33,118 nucleotides of DNA from a virus: positions 1 to 33,118 of IMG/VR virus record IMGVR_UViG_3300043444_000269. One strand, written 5' to 3'. This document shows positions 9,363-17,457 of the stretch, one piece after another (the first letter of the stretch is position 1; every line of letters begins with the position of its first letter). A program made the position numbers and the translations under genes. Below the pieces are notes generated by a model, which ran no database searches, was not told where the DNA came from, and was given only the letters and a program-made list of their open reading frames with translations.

Positions 9363-10313
9363 ATGCCAGCTGTAAACGATAAAATATCAAAAACAGACTA
9401 CAATAATATTAGAAATAAAGTAGCCAAGGTTCTTGGAACTAGCCTCACCTCAGATTCTACATACGGTTACGGACAAGTAGTCCAAAGCACCGAAGTAACT
9501 GAATCTAATAGAATTACAGTCAATCACATAGCGAACCTTAGATACGATATCATTAATGCTTGGGTTCATTTGAACGGATCTGCACCTGCATTAGCGTCTG
9601 TGGTCGAAGGCGGAACAGTTAGGTATAATCTTACAGATGCTCCTGTAAGTCAATTTGATACCTTTGCTAACACACTTACAACAAATAGATTAAGCACTCC
9701 GCATTCTAGTCAATACATCACGGCAAATAAAGGAACAACAGCAACCACATGGCCGGGATTATACGGCTCAGCTTGGACAACGTTGGCAACCTGCACGATC
9801 ACTGTGTCCTTTAGTTCAGCAGAAAAGGCTAGACACTTTTTTAATTCTGGCAGCACTATACGTTTTAGCTCAAGTCAAAGTGGCGGATCAGGCACTAGCC
9901 AAAATACGTCTTGGAGAAACTTATTAGCATCTGTAGGAACACAGTCGTGGGGCGGCAATACTCCGGGAACAGGAGTTTCTCCTGGCGACGGTCAAAACTT
10001 TTATAGATGCACTAATACTCTAAATCTGTGGTATTCGGCTGCTGCATCATCGCCATACGGATCGAATAGCTACAAAATATATGCAAGAACTCCCTTTGTA
10101 GCAAATAATTCAACCGGAACTGCTAATGTGATCGAATTTAAGATTGAATTTGTAGATGGACACATTGGATTAGGTGGAGGCCCCGATTCGGTCGACGGAA
10201 CTTTTACAATAGCCGCAGAAACATTGGAGTCCTTCGGAGTTTTACAGCCAATTACCGCTGGTAATTTTACAGTAGAATCTCCAACTGTGACTTTGGGAGC
10301 TATTATCAGCTAA
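9363..10313 (+). CDS. Structural protein, tandem paralogue B
   Basis: A 316-residue paralogue of the preceding gene. Matching blocks include ISKTDYNNIRNKVAKVLGTS against the neighbour's N-terminus, ARHFFNSGSTIRFSSSQSGG, SWRNLLASVGTQ and the C-terminal SVDGTFTIAAETLESFGVLQ. It carries an insertion of about 12 residues rich in Gly and Pro after the central block. A GAGGA ribosome-binding site is seven bases upstream. The pair is probably a duplication within the tail module; whether the two products form a hetero-oligomer or alternative receptor-binding parts cannot be judged from sequence. Confidence 0.7.
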   Translation: MPAVNDKISKTDYNNIRNKVAKVLGTSLTSDSTYGYGQVVQSTEVTESNRITVNHIANLRYDIINAWVHLNGSAPALASVVEGGTVRYNLTDAPVSQFDTFANTLTTNRLSTPHSSQYITANKGTTATTWPGLYGSAWTTLATCTITVSFSSAEKARHFFNSGSTIRFSSSQSGGSGTSQNTSWRNLLASVGTQSWGGNTPGTGVSPGDGQNFYRCTNTLNLWYSAAASSPYGSNSYKIYARTPFVANNSTGTANVIEFKIEFVDGHIGLGGGPDSVDGTFTIAAETLESFGVLQPITAGNFTVESPTVTLGAIIS

Positions 10314-10324
10314 TAATTTTTTCT

Positions 10325-10363
10325 TGATTATCTGAAGCAATAAATAAACTGCGTAGATAATCA
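10325..10363 (+). promoter_or_regulatory. Hairpin abutting the ribosome-binding site of the next gene
   Basis: A perfect 9-bp inverted repeat, TGATTATCT (10325-10333) and AGATAATCA (10355-10363), separated by 21 bases. The last base of the 3' arm is the first base of the AGGAG ribosome-binding site (10363-10367) of the gene at 10373. A late-promoter-like sequence lies in the loop. RNA made by read-through could fold and limit access to the site; RNA begun inside the loop could not. Confidence 0.5.
10339..10346 (+). promoter_or_regulatory. T4-type late-promoter candidate
   Basis: AATAAATA, one mismatch from TATAAATA, in the loop of the hairpin at 10325-10363. Using T4 spacing, transcription would begin near 10352, about 20 bases before the ATG at 10373 and just before its AGGAG site. 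It would drive the whole modification cluster that follows. Confidence 0.45.
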
Positions 10364-10372
10364 GGAGAAAAT

Positions 10373-10723
10373 ATGCAAGAGCATCTTAAGCAAGCTCTAG
10401 ATTTTGCCAATTATAGGCAAACATTATCAATCCAAAGAAGAACACTAAAAGAAAAAATTGATGCTAAGTTAACCTACGGCCATGCAGGCGGACTTTTTAA
10501 AATCGATCAAACATTAATTTCTTTTGTTCAACTTCTTATATCTCAAGGAAGGACATCCGGTGTTCCTCTTGTAGACAGCAATGAAAATCCTGTAATGATA
10601 GAAAATTTAGAATCTTTCAGAGATGAGATTCTAGATCGGTATTTCACAGCCACTCAGGAATACTATGAAGAATATCAAAAAATTAAAAAAAGTAGATCTG
10701 TGGAGAAATTAGTGGATCTATGA
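10373..10723 (+). CDS. Conserved phage protein of unknown function
   Basis: A 116-residue protein predicted to be mostly helical, with charged N-terminal (LKQALDFANYRQTLSIQRR) and C-terminal (YYEEYQKIKKSRSVEKL) helices around a central FKIDQTLISFVQLLISQGR segment. I do not recognise a family of known function. An AGGAG site lies six bases upstream. The gene overlaps the next by four bases (ATGA), so it heads the coupled modification cluster, although its size and composition also fit a small virion or scaffold-type protein belonging to the structural module on its left. Confidence 0.65.
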   Translation: MQEHLKQALDFANYRQTLSIQRRTLKEKIDAKLTYGHAGGLFKIDQTLISFVQLLISQGRTSGVPLVDSNENPVMIENLESFRDEILDRYFTATQEYYEEYQKIKKSRSVEKLVDL

Positions 10724-11583
10724 ATAGAGGTGTTTTGATATTTGCTCATAATAATAGAGATATCGACTATGCATTGATGTCTATTATTTCAGGCGGACTT
10801 GCTAAAAAGAATCTAGGAGTTCCGGTTAGTCTGGTTACGGATCCTACCACGGTTAATTGGTTGATAGAATCTAAACAGTTTGAAAAAGCAGCAACAGTAT
10901 TTGATAAAATTATTTCGGTTGATAAACCAGAAACCGATAATAAAAGAAAATTACATGACGGATTGAATAACAAAGTGGTTCCGTTTGTTAATTCAAATAG
11001 ATGTTCAGCCTGGGACCTAACTCCTTACGATAAGACCTTAATCATAGACAGTGATTTTTTTATATTCTCTGATAGATTATCTCAATTCTGGGATCTGGAT
11101 TTTGATGTAATGATTGGTAATTCGGCATTAGATATTGTCAATGATTCTAGACTAGGATATCATGATAGATATGTTTCAGATACCGGTATACATATGAATT
11201 GGGCCACTACTGTTATGTTTGAAAAAAATGAAAATTCTAAAATATTTTTTAACACAGTAGATCTAGTAAAAGAGAAATATAAATTTTACGGAGATATATT
11301 TAGATTTTCTACCGATCAGTTTAGAAACGATATCGCATTTAGTGTAGCCAAGCATATCTTACAGGGTTTTGAGACAGAAAATATATCAGACTTACCTCCG
11401 ATATTAACTACGTTAGACAGAGATATACTACACTCCGTAACTCCGGACGGCAAATTATTTTTCTTAGTATCTCCTAATTTAGGCGATAAGTTCTGTATAT
11501 CGTCTATTAAAGACATGGATGTTCATATCATGAACAAACAAAGTATCATAAGAAATGCTGACTCATTGTTGGAGTTAATATGA
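10720..11583 (+). CDS. GT-A-like glycosyltransferase candidate
   Basis: A 287-residue protein likely transferring a sugar from a nucleotide-sugar donor. The N-terminus (GVLIFAHNNRDIDYALMSII, then VPVSLVTDP) resembles the donor-binding half of GT-A enzymes, and a DSD motif at residues 110-112, preceded by hydrophobic TLIID, fits the metal-binding DxD site seen in GT8-type enzymes. A second Asp-rich stretch (STDQFRNDIAF) follows near residue 200, where GT-A folds often carry the acceptor-side DQD-like motif. It overlaps both neighbours by four bases (ATGA), consistent with translational coupling. Family membership is inferred from motif layout only, and the acceptor is unknown. Confidence 0.6.
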   Translation: MNRGVLIFAHNNRDIDYALMSIISGGLAKKNLGVPVSLVTDPTTVNWLIESKQFEKAATVFDKIISVDKPETDNKRKLHDGLNNKVVPFVNSNRCSAWDLTPYDKTLIIDSDFFIFSDRLSQFWDLDFDVMIGNSALDIVNDSRLGYHDRYVSDTGIHMNWATTVMFEKNENSKIFFNTVDLVKEKYKFYGDIFRFSTDQFRNDIAFSVAKHILQGFETENISDLPPILTTLDRDILHSVTPDGKLFFLVSPNLGDKFCISSIKDMDVHIMNKQSIIRNADSLLELI

Positions 11584-12419
11584 ACTTTGGATATCTACTA
11601 ATAGTGTCTAGCCATCCGGATGTTGATTATCTTAGATTGGCTTATGCTCTAGCATTAAGTATAAAAAATACTCAACGGCCGGGATACGACCAAGTTGCTC
11701 TAGTAATTGATAATGCCGACGATGTAAAACAACTAAAAAGCTCGTGGGTCTTTGATCATGTGATCGAATGGCGACAAGAAACATATTGGGACGGTCGTAG
11801 TTGGATGGATAAATTAACTCCGTTTGAGAATACGGTATGCCTTGATGTTGATATGTTGTTTACTCGAGATTACAGCCATTGGGTTGATTATTTTATTGAA
11901 AATTCTGAACTGTATGTTGCTAATAAAAGCTATACCTATCGGGGTGAATTAGTAGAAGACGATTTTTATAGACGTGCCTTTACAAAAAATAAACTGCCTA
12001 ACCTTTACAGTTTTTATACATTCTTTAAAAAAGACAGCAAGTTGGTAAGAGATTTTTTTGAGTTAGGTAGACATATTATAAAAAATCCCACAGAATTTTC
12101 TAATAATTTTTTAACAGAACTCAAGCCTAAGGTAGTCGGAACAGATGAAGTATTCGCCTTGGCAGCAAAAATTTTAGATATATCTGATCAAATAGCTTAT
12201 GACTTAGAATTTCCTAGAGTAGTGCATATGAAACCTATGGTTCAGAATTGGCCCTGGCCTGCAACATTGTGCAGTGACCATGTTGGATTCTATTTGAATA
12301 GGAATGGAAAAATAAAAATAGGAAATTATGAACAACATGATATAGTTCATTATGTTGAAAAAGATAAAATCGACGATGAGATGATTAATATTTTAGAGGA
12401 GATATCATGGAAGAACTGA
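11580..12419 (+). CDS. GT-A-like glycosyltransferase candidate, related to left neighbour
   Basis: A 279-residue protein with the same plan as the preceding gene: an N-terminal LLIVSSHPDVDYLRLAYALA segment, VALVIDNAD, a DVD motif at residues 89-91 (TVCLDVDMLF) matching a DxD metal site, and a GTDEVFALAAKI segment near residue 195 resembling the DQ-like acceptor region. The final third contains VVHMKPMVQNWPW, an aromatic stretch possibly lining the acceptor site. It probably arose by divergence from a common ancestor with its neighbour. It ends 13 bases into the next gene. The donor and acceptor cannot be inferred. Confidence 0.6.
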   Translation: MNFGYLLIVSSHPDVDYLRLAYALALSIKNTQRPGYDQVALVIDNADDVKQLKSSWVFDHVIEWRQETYWDGRSWMDKLTPFENTVCLDVDMLFTRDYSHWVDYFIENSELYVANKSYTYRGELVEDDFYRRAFTKNKLPNLYSFYTFFKKDSKLVRDFFELGRHIIKNPTEFSNNFLTELKPKVVGTDEVFALAAKILDISDQIAYDLEFPRVVHMKPMVQNWPWPATLCSDHVGFYLNRNGKIKIGNYEQHDIVHYVEKDKIDDEMINILEEISWKN

Positions 12420-13009
12420 TATTAAATTTTCCTCCTCTAAAATACAAAGCAGAATATTCTGTAGACACTGGCGCACTGTTAGCTGTAGGCCCTGATCATT
12501 ATTTTAAAGATAAAGAAAATGTGATCGACATAGATCAGGAAACCGCCGAACTAATAATGGAAGGCAAGATAAAAATACATTCTTGTTTTGTTGATCTGCT
12601 TAATAATGAACTAGATATAACAGAAACAAAAAGTATTTTTAAAATAGATAATGTTTTGCATAGGATAATTGAAAAGAAGTGGTCTACGATAGACAGGCCA
12701 GATGTTTATGTATCTTATAATTCTAAAAAGAAAAATATCAAATTTGAGTTGAGTGAAGAATTTGGCGGCACCAAAAAACTAGCCAAAAAATTTCAACCGG
12801 TTAAAAATCGTAAGATTAATTGGAACGGTGAAACAGAAATGAACTTTATGATCACAGATTACAATGATCCGAACTTGCTCTTTGATATGATTTCGTTTAA
12901 AATAAATGATATCGTAGGAAAATCTATAATTGTAGATATAGAAGTTCCAAAAAAATTCAGCGTTTATACACGAAGGATTTTTAAAAATTATGTATTCGAG
13001 ATAAAATGA
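12407..13009 (+). CDS. Protein of unknown function in the modification cluster
   Basis: A 200-residue, Lys/Ile-rich protein with no motif I recognise. The first 100 residues contain YSVDTGALLAVGPDHY and a predicted helix around IDQETAELIMEGKI; the second half is mostly beta (VYVSYNSKKKNIKFELSEEF, MNFMITDYNDP, KSIIVDIEVPKKF). It has no signal peptide, membrane segment or Cys cluster. A strong AGAGGAG site lies inside the preceding gene, and it overlaps the following gene by four bases, so it is expressed with the glycosyltransferases. An accessory or structural role is possible. Confidence 0.6.
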   Translation: MEELILNFPPLKYKAEYSVDTGALLAVGPDHYFKDKENVIDIDQETAELIMEGKIKIHSCFVDLLNNELDITETKSIFKIDNVLHRIIEKKWSTIDRPDVYVSYNSKKKNIKFELSEEFGGTKKLAKKFQPVKNRKINWNGETEMNFMITDYNDPNLLFDMISFKINDIVGKSIIVDIEVPKKFSVYTRRIFKNYVFEIK

Positions 13010-13899
13010 AAACTGTTGAATTTGACGTTGTATTTTTAAGTTATGATGAACCTAATGCAGATTTGCATTATGCCGACCTTTGCAATAAAGTGCCTTGGGC
13101 AAAACGTGTTCACGGTGTAAAAGGCAGCGACCACGCACACAAGGCCGCAGCAGAATTATCAGATACTGAATGGTTTATTACGGTAGATGCTGATAACATC
13201 GTTGATCCTAAATTCTTTGATCTCGAGTTAGACATGACTGATCCCAAAATACAGGTCTACGGTTGGTGCGGAAGAAATAAAATTAATGGTCTTCGTTATG
13301 GTAACGGTGGACTAAAGATTTGGCGTAAAGATTTTGTCTTAAATATGCAGACCCATGAAAACGCAACTAGTGATCGCGCACAGGTAGATTTTTGTTGGGA
13401 AGATGGATATAAGAATTTTCCTAGAGTGTATTCGGAAAGTGTTATTACCGGCTCGCCATTCCAGGCATGGAGAGCAGGATTCCGTGAAGGTGTTAAGATG
13501 ACCTTGCTTGACGGTGTTAAAGTTCCTCCCCAGGAAATTAAAGAACGTATTTGGTGGCATAACATTCATAGATTGCGCATGTGGTCTACAGTGGGTATGC
13601 ACGAAGAAAACGGAAAGTATGCTATCCTTGGTGCTCGTATGGGAACATGGATGACAAATTGCAGTGATTGGAATTATGTTGATGTTCGTGACTTTGAAAT
13701 ACTTAGAGATATCTATGAAGAAAAAGTTAATCATACATTTGTTGAAGAAGACGCCCAAGACTTTGCAGTAAAGATAAAAGATCAGCTAGGGTTAGAATGG
13801 CCGTGGCTAGATGCTCAACAAAGCAAATATACCTTAGATCTTTACGATGAAACGATTAATCTTGGCCTAACCTATTATGTGATGCCTGAAAATGTATGA
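13006..13899 (+). CDS. GT2-like glycosyltransferase
   Basis: A 297-residue protein with GT2-like features: an N-terminal strand FDVVFLSYDEPNA, a central KGSDHAHKAAAEL helix and a DAD motif at residues 61-63 (WFITVDADNIV) matching the DxD metal/nucleotide-sugar site. NGLRYGNGGLKIW near residue 100 is repeated almost exactly in the next gene and is probably part of the acceptor or donor pocket. Residues 150-200 (SPFQAWRAGFREGVKM, WWHNIHRLRMW) are aromatic-rich. The product is probably a cytoplasmic enzyme because no signal or membrane segment is present. It overlaps the next gene by eight bases. Confidence 0.65.
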   Translation: MKTVEFDVVFLSYDEPNADLHYADLCNKVPWAKRVHGVKGSDHAHKAAAELSDTEWFITVDADNIVDPKFFDLELDMTDPKIQVYGWCGRNKINGLRYGNGGLKIWRKDFVLNMQTHENATSDRAQVDFCWEDGYKNFPRVYSESVITGSPFQAWRAGFREGVKMTLLDGVKVPPQEIKERIWWHNIHRLRMWSTVGMHEENGKYAILGARMGTWMTNCSDWNYVDVRDFEILRDIYEEKVNHTFVEEDAQDFAVKIKDQLGLEWPWLDAQQSKYTLDLYDETINLGLTYYVMPENV

Positions 13900-14944
13900 T
13901 ATATTTTTTGTTAGTCGCACTAGGATAGAAGATCAAGTCTGGGAAGAGATTAGAGAACGATTTCCTAGAGCACAGAAACTTGAGCATGTTAAGACATTCG
14001 ATGATGTAAAGTCTAAATCTTTCACTAAACATTTTTGGGTAGTCTGGGATCACATCGTTTTAAGAGACGAATGGAAATTTGAATATGTAATCCCTAAATG
14101 GGATGAAGAATATATTCATGTTTTTAAAAACAATGATTATTATGACGGTGTGTGTATATTTCATAAAAATCATAAAATTTTACAACGTGAGTGGGACTAC
14201 AGATTTTTTACAAAGAAGAAAGAAGTAGATATCCTTTCAAGTCGTCCTAAGCCGTTTGACATAGTTTTTATTTCATATAACGAATCCTTTGCTGATACTA
14301 ATTGGCACAATCTTTTAACTAAGGTAGATGGTTATCGCTGTTATAGAGTAAATGGCGTTAAAGGTATACACCAAGCACATAAAGCAGCCGCCGAGATGGT
14401 AGGAACTGACATGTTCTGGGTAGTAGATGCCGATGCTGAATTGTTAGATACATTTGATTTTGATTATCAGATTCCTTACTACGATTTTAATGCGAAATCT
14501 ACGGTGCATGTTTGGAAAAGTCAAAACCCAGTTAACGGTCTTGAATATGGAAATGGTGGTGTGAAATTACTGCCTACTGAATTGACAAAGAATATGGATA
14601 TGTCTAAACCGGACATGACTACTAGTATCAGCAAGCAATTTAAGCCGATGCCGACGATATCTAACATTACACGATTTAATACAGATCCATTTACTACATG
14701 GAGATCTGCGTTTAGAGAGTGTTGTAAATTAGCTAGTAGAATCATCGACAGACAAGATGATAAAGAAACTCAAGAACGATTAGATATATGGTGTGAAAAA
14801 TCTAATGACAGTTTTGCTCTTGAAGGTGCTCGAGCAGGTCGTGCCTTCGGCACTGAAAATAAAACCAACCTCGATGCGTTGAAAAAAATCAACGATTACG
14901 ATTGGTTAAAGGAACAGTTTGATGGACGACATAGCACGAATTAA
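13892..14944 (+). CDS. GT2-like glycosyltransferase with degenerate N-terminal duplicate domain
   Basis: A 350-residue paralogue of the preceding protein, with an extra N-terminal half. Residues about 126-350 align with the neighbour: FDIVFISYNESFADTNW, KGIHQAHKAAAEM, a DAD site at residues 179-181 (FWVVDADAELL) and NGLEYGNGGVKLL. Residues 1-115 look like a second, worn copy: YDIFFVSRTRIEDQVW at the start, and FWVVWDHIVLRDEWKFEYVI where FWVVDADAELLDTFDFDYQI stands in the second half, so the DxD is replaced by WDH. The first half therefore probably lacks catalysis and may be structural or acceptor-binding. The gene overlaps its downstream neighbour by 23 bases. Confidence 0.65.
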   Translation: MYDIFFVSRTRIEDQVWEEIRERFPRAQKLEHVKTFDDVKSKSFTKHFWVVWDHIVLRDEWKFEYVIPKWDEEYIHVFKNNDYYDGVCIFHKNHKILQREWDYRFFTKKKEVDILSSRPKPFDIVFISYNESFADTNWHNLLTKVDGYRCYRVNGVKGIHQAHKAAAEMVGTDMFWVVDADAELLDTFDFDYQIPYYDFNAKSTVHVWKSQNPVNGLEYGNGGVKLLPTELTKNMDMSKPDMTTSISKQFKPMPTISNITRFNTDPFTTWRSAFRECCKLASRIIDRQDDKETQERLDIWCEKSNDSFALEGARAGRAFGTENKTNLDALKKINDYDWLKEQFDGRHSTN

Positions 14945-16289
14945 AAAGTTTATTCCCATCATGAATGAAATTTCGCCAACATTCTGTTTGGCTAAATGGC
15001 ATCACACGACTATATATCTACAAACAGGAGAAACACATAGTTGTTATCATCCCCCTCCACATAAGATTTCTATAGAAGAAATCACTATCGATCCTGGTGC
15101 TCTGCATAATACAGAACAAAAGAAACACGAACGGTTGGCGATGCTCAACGGAGAAAAACCTAGCGGCTGCGACTATTGTTGGAACATCGAGTCATTAGGT
15201 GAAGATTATGTCAGCGATCGTAAGGAACGCAACTCAACTATCTATACACCAGAACGTTTTCAACAGATCAGAGACGGAGATTGGGATCAAAACATAAATC
15301 CACAATACATAGAAATTTCATTTGGTAACGAGTGTAATTTTAAATGCGGTTATTGCCACCCTAAACATAGCAGTGCTTATCATAAAGAAATCAGAGACAA
15401 TGGTCCCTATGATATGGTTAAGAATCATAGAAATGATATTGACTGGTTTAAAATCTATGAAGAAGAAACTAATCCTTATGTAGATGCATGGTGGCGCTGG
15501 TGGCCCGAAGTTCGTAAGACACTAACAATTCTGCGTATCACAGGTGGAGAGCCGTTGCTTCAACAAAGCACATGGCGTTTATTAGAAGATCTAGAAGCAA
15601 ATCCGTTGCCTAATTTAGAATTAAACATTAACACAAACCTTGGAGTTAAGCCCGTCCTCATAGATCGCCTAGTTGAAAAGGTTAATAATCTAGTTAACGA
15701 AAAGAAAATAAGAGATTTTAAAATCTTTACTAGCATGGATACGTGGAATGAGCAGGCAGAATATATTAGAACAGGATTAGATATTGATGTTTGGGAACGA
15801 AATTTAGACACATACTTAACAAAAACTTCGTTGCCTATTACGTTCATGATAACGTTTAACATATTAACTGTAACAAATTTTCAAAATTTATTATCTAAGA
15901 TTTTAGAATGGAGATCGAAGTATAATGGATCAAATCAAAATAAATGGCAACGTGTTAGATTTGACACACCTTTCTTAAAGGAACCCCTGCAATATGATAT
16001 GAACATTCTACCTAAGGATCAATTTATGCCATATATGCACAGCCATTTACAGTTTATAAAAGATAACTTAGATGATAAAGACAGGACTAAATTTAGTGAT
16101 CTAGAATACGAAAAATTTAGACGTGTGGTTGATTATATGCAAAACACAATATATGACGATCAAAAACTTGAAGAAGGTCGAAGAGATTTTTATCAATGGT
16201 TTACTGAATATGATCGAAGACGAGGAACTGATTTTATAAAAACTTTTCCTGAATTAGAAAATTTTTATTATGAATGTAGAACCGTCTAA
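14922..16289 (+). CDS. Radical SAM protein with N-terminal twitch-like region
   Basis: A 455-residue radical SAM enzyme. Cys138, Cys142 and Cys145 form the CX3CX2C site (CNFKCGYC) that binds the [4Fe-4S] cluster used to cleave S-adenosylmethionine, and GGEPLL at residues 208-213 is the SAM-binding motif. The first 130 residues carry additional Cys residues (FCLAKWHH, HSCYHPPP, CDYCWN), resembling the N-terminal twitch/SPASM-like region of phage radical SAM proteins, which may hold an auxiliary cluster. An open TTG lies three bases upstream, but the ATG at 14922 has an AAGGA site at the proper distance. It overlaps its neighbour on each side by 20-23 bases. The substrate, perhaps a sugar or a peptide side chain, is unknown. 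Confidence 0.8.
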   Translation: MDDIARIKKFIPIMNEISPTFCLAKWHHTTIYLQTGETHSCYHPPPHKISIEEITIDPGALHNTEQKKHERLAMLNGEKPSGCDYCWNIESLGEDYVSDRKERNSTIYTPERFQQIRDGDWDQNINPQYIEISFGNECNFKCGYCHPKHSSAYHKEIRDNGPYDMVKNHRNDIDWFKIYEEETNPYVDAWWRWWPEVRKTLTILRITGGEPLLQQSTWRLLEDLEANPLPNLELNINTNLGVKPVLIDRLVEKVNNLVNEKKIRDFKIFTSMDTWNEQAEYIRTGLDIDVWERNLDTYLTKTSLPITFMITFNILTVTNFQNLLSKILEWRSKYNGSNQNKWQRVRFDTPFLKEPLQYDMNILPKDQFMPYMHSHLQFIKDNLDDKDRTKFSDLEYEKFRRVVDYMQNTIYDDQKLEEGRRDFYQWFTEYDRRRGTDFIKTFPELENFYYECRTV

Positions 16290-17457
16290 AACTTTTTGTA
16301 TACTGCCTTGGATTCATATCTATGTTAATCCGGACGGTAGTGTCTTGCCTTGTTGTATCGGCGACCATAATATTCATCTAGGTAATACAAGATTTAATAC
16401 AATAACTGACATATGGAATAGTGATCAATATAAGGTCATTCGACAGAATATGTTAGAAGGTAAAAGATGCGATGAATGCAAAGCCTGTTACTCAAGTGAA
16501 GATGCTGGGCTTAACAGTTTTAGAAAAAGTGTTAATAAACAATATAACAAATATTTTCATTTAGTTAATGATACACAAGAAGACGGATTTTTACCGTCGA
16601 TGAATCTGAGATATTTTGATGTTAGGTGGAGCAACATCTGTAATTTTAAATGCAGGTCTTGTAGCGGAACTTATAGCTCTAGTTGGGCCACTGAAGAAAA
16701 AAGGCCCAACGTATATATTTTTGCAGGTGGAAAAAATAACGATAATCTATACGATCAATTTTTACCTTACTTAAAAGATATCGAAGAGTTTTATTTTGCA
16801 GGCGGTGAGCCATTATTGACTGATAAGCATTACGATATTTTAGAATATTTGATCAGCATAGGTAAGACTGATGTAAAATTAAGATACAATACTAATCTTA
16901 GTTCTTTGACCTATAAAAAATCTTCAGTTTTAGATTTATGGAAGAATTTTAAAAATATCAATGTAGATGCGAGTTTAGACAGTTGGGGAGATAGAGCAGA
17001 ATACATCAGAGAAGGAACTGATTGGAAACTAATAGAACAAAATATAAAAAATATACAATCAGTTACTCCTCACGTTAATTTGCAGATCAATTCTGTTGTA
17101 TCGATTTTCAATATAGCTACTATGGCAGAGTTCTATAATTATCTTATTAATAATTCTATATTTGATAAAAATAAATTTTCTCCGAATCATTATAACCTTT
17201 TAAATCCTAATTTTTATAATGTGAATATAATTCCCAACGAATTAAAAATAAGAATAAAAAACAGATTATCTTCCGTATCTATTTCTAAAAATATAGATCA
17301 AAAAATCCAAGACATGATAAAATTTTTAGATTCTTCGACGTATGATAGAAATCTACATATAGAGTTTATAGAACAGACTAAGCATTACGATGCTATTAGA
17401 AATAGGAATTTTATTAACACCTTTCCTGAGATTTCGGAGATGTATGAAATCAAGTGA
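16270..17457 (+). CDS. Radical SAM protein with N-terminal SPASM/twitch-like domain
   Basis: A 395-residue radical SAM enzyme with a domain order opposite to that of classical SPASM enzymes. The N-terminus has the usual SPASM signature (Cys10 in FCILPWIHIYVNPDG, Cys28-Cys29 in LPCC, a GNTRFNTITDIW stretch and Cys67, Cys70, Cys73 in CDECKAC), expected to bind an auxiliary Fe-S cluster. The radical SAM core follows, with Cys124, Cys128, Cys131 (CNFKCRSC) and GGEPLL at residues 178-183. SPASM enzymes typically modify peptides or sugars. It is adjacent to another N-twitch radical SAM gene and was probably recruited or duplicated with it. The reaction is unknown. Confidence 0.8.
   Translation: MNVEPSKTFCILPWIHIYVNPDGSVLPCCIGDHNIHLGNTRFNTITDIWNSDQYKVIRQNMLEGKRCDECKACYSSEDAGLNSFRKSVNKQYNKYFHLVNDTQEDGFLPSMNLRYFDVRWSNICNFKCRSCSGTYSSSWATEEKRPNVYIFAGGKNNDNLYDQFLPYLKDIEEFYFAGGEPLLTDKHYDILEYLISIGKTDVKLRYNTNLSSLTYKKSSVLDLWKNFKNINVDASLDSWGDRAEYIREGTDWKLIEQNIKNIQSVTPHVNLQINSVVSIFNIATMAEFYNYLINNSIFDKNKFSPNHYNLLNPNFYNVNIIPNELKIRIKNRLSSVSISKNIDQKIQDMIKFLDSSTYDRNLHIEFIEQTKHYDAIRNRNFINTFPEISEMYEIK

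Noticed and set aside
10302-10322. Possible terminator after the last structural gene (short AT stem followed by T run)
   Set aside because: The stem is only five A-T pairs, which is too weak to claim; the T run may be chance in AT-rich DNA.
13339-13758. Minus-strand open frame opposite the GT2-like gene
   Set aside because: The opposite strand encodes a protein with clear motifs and coupled neighbours; this frame has an atypical Cys/His-rich composition and no start signal.
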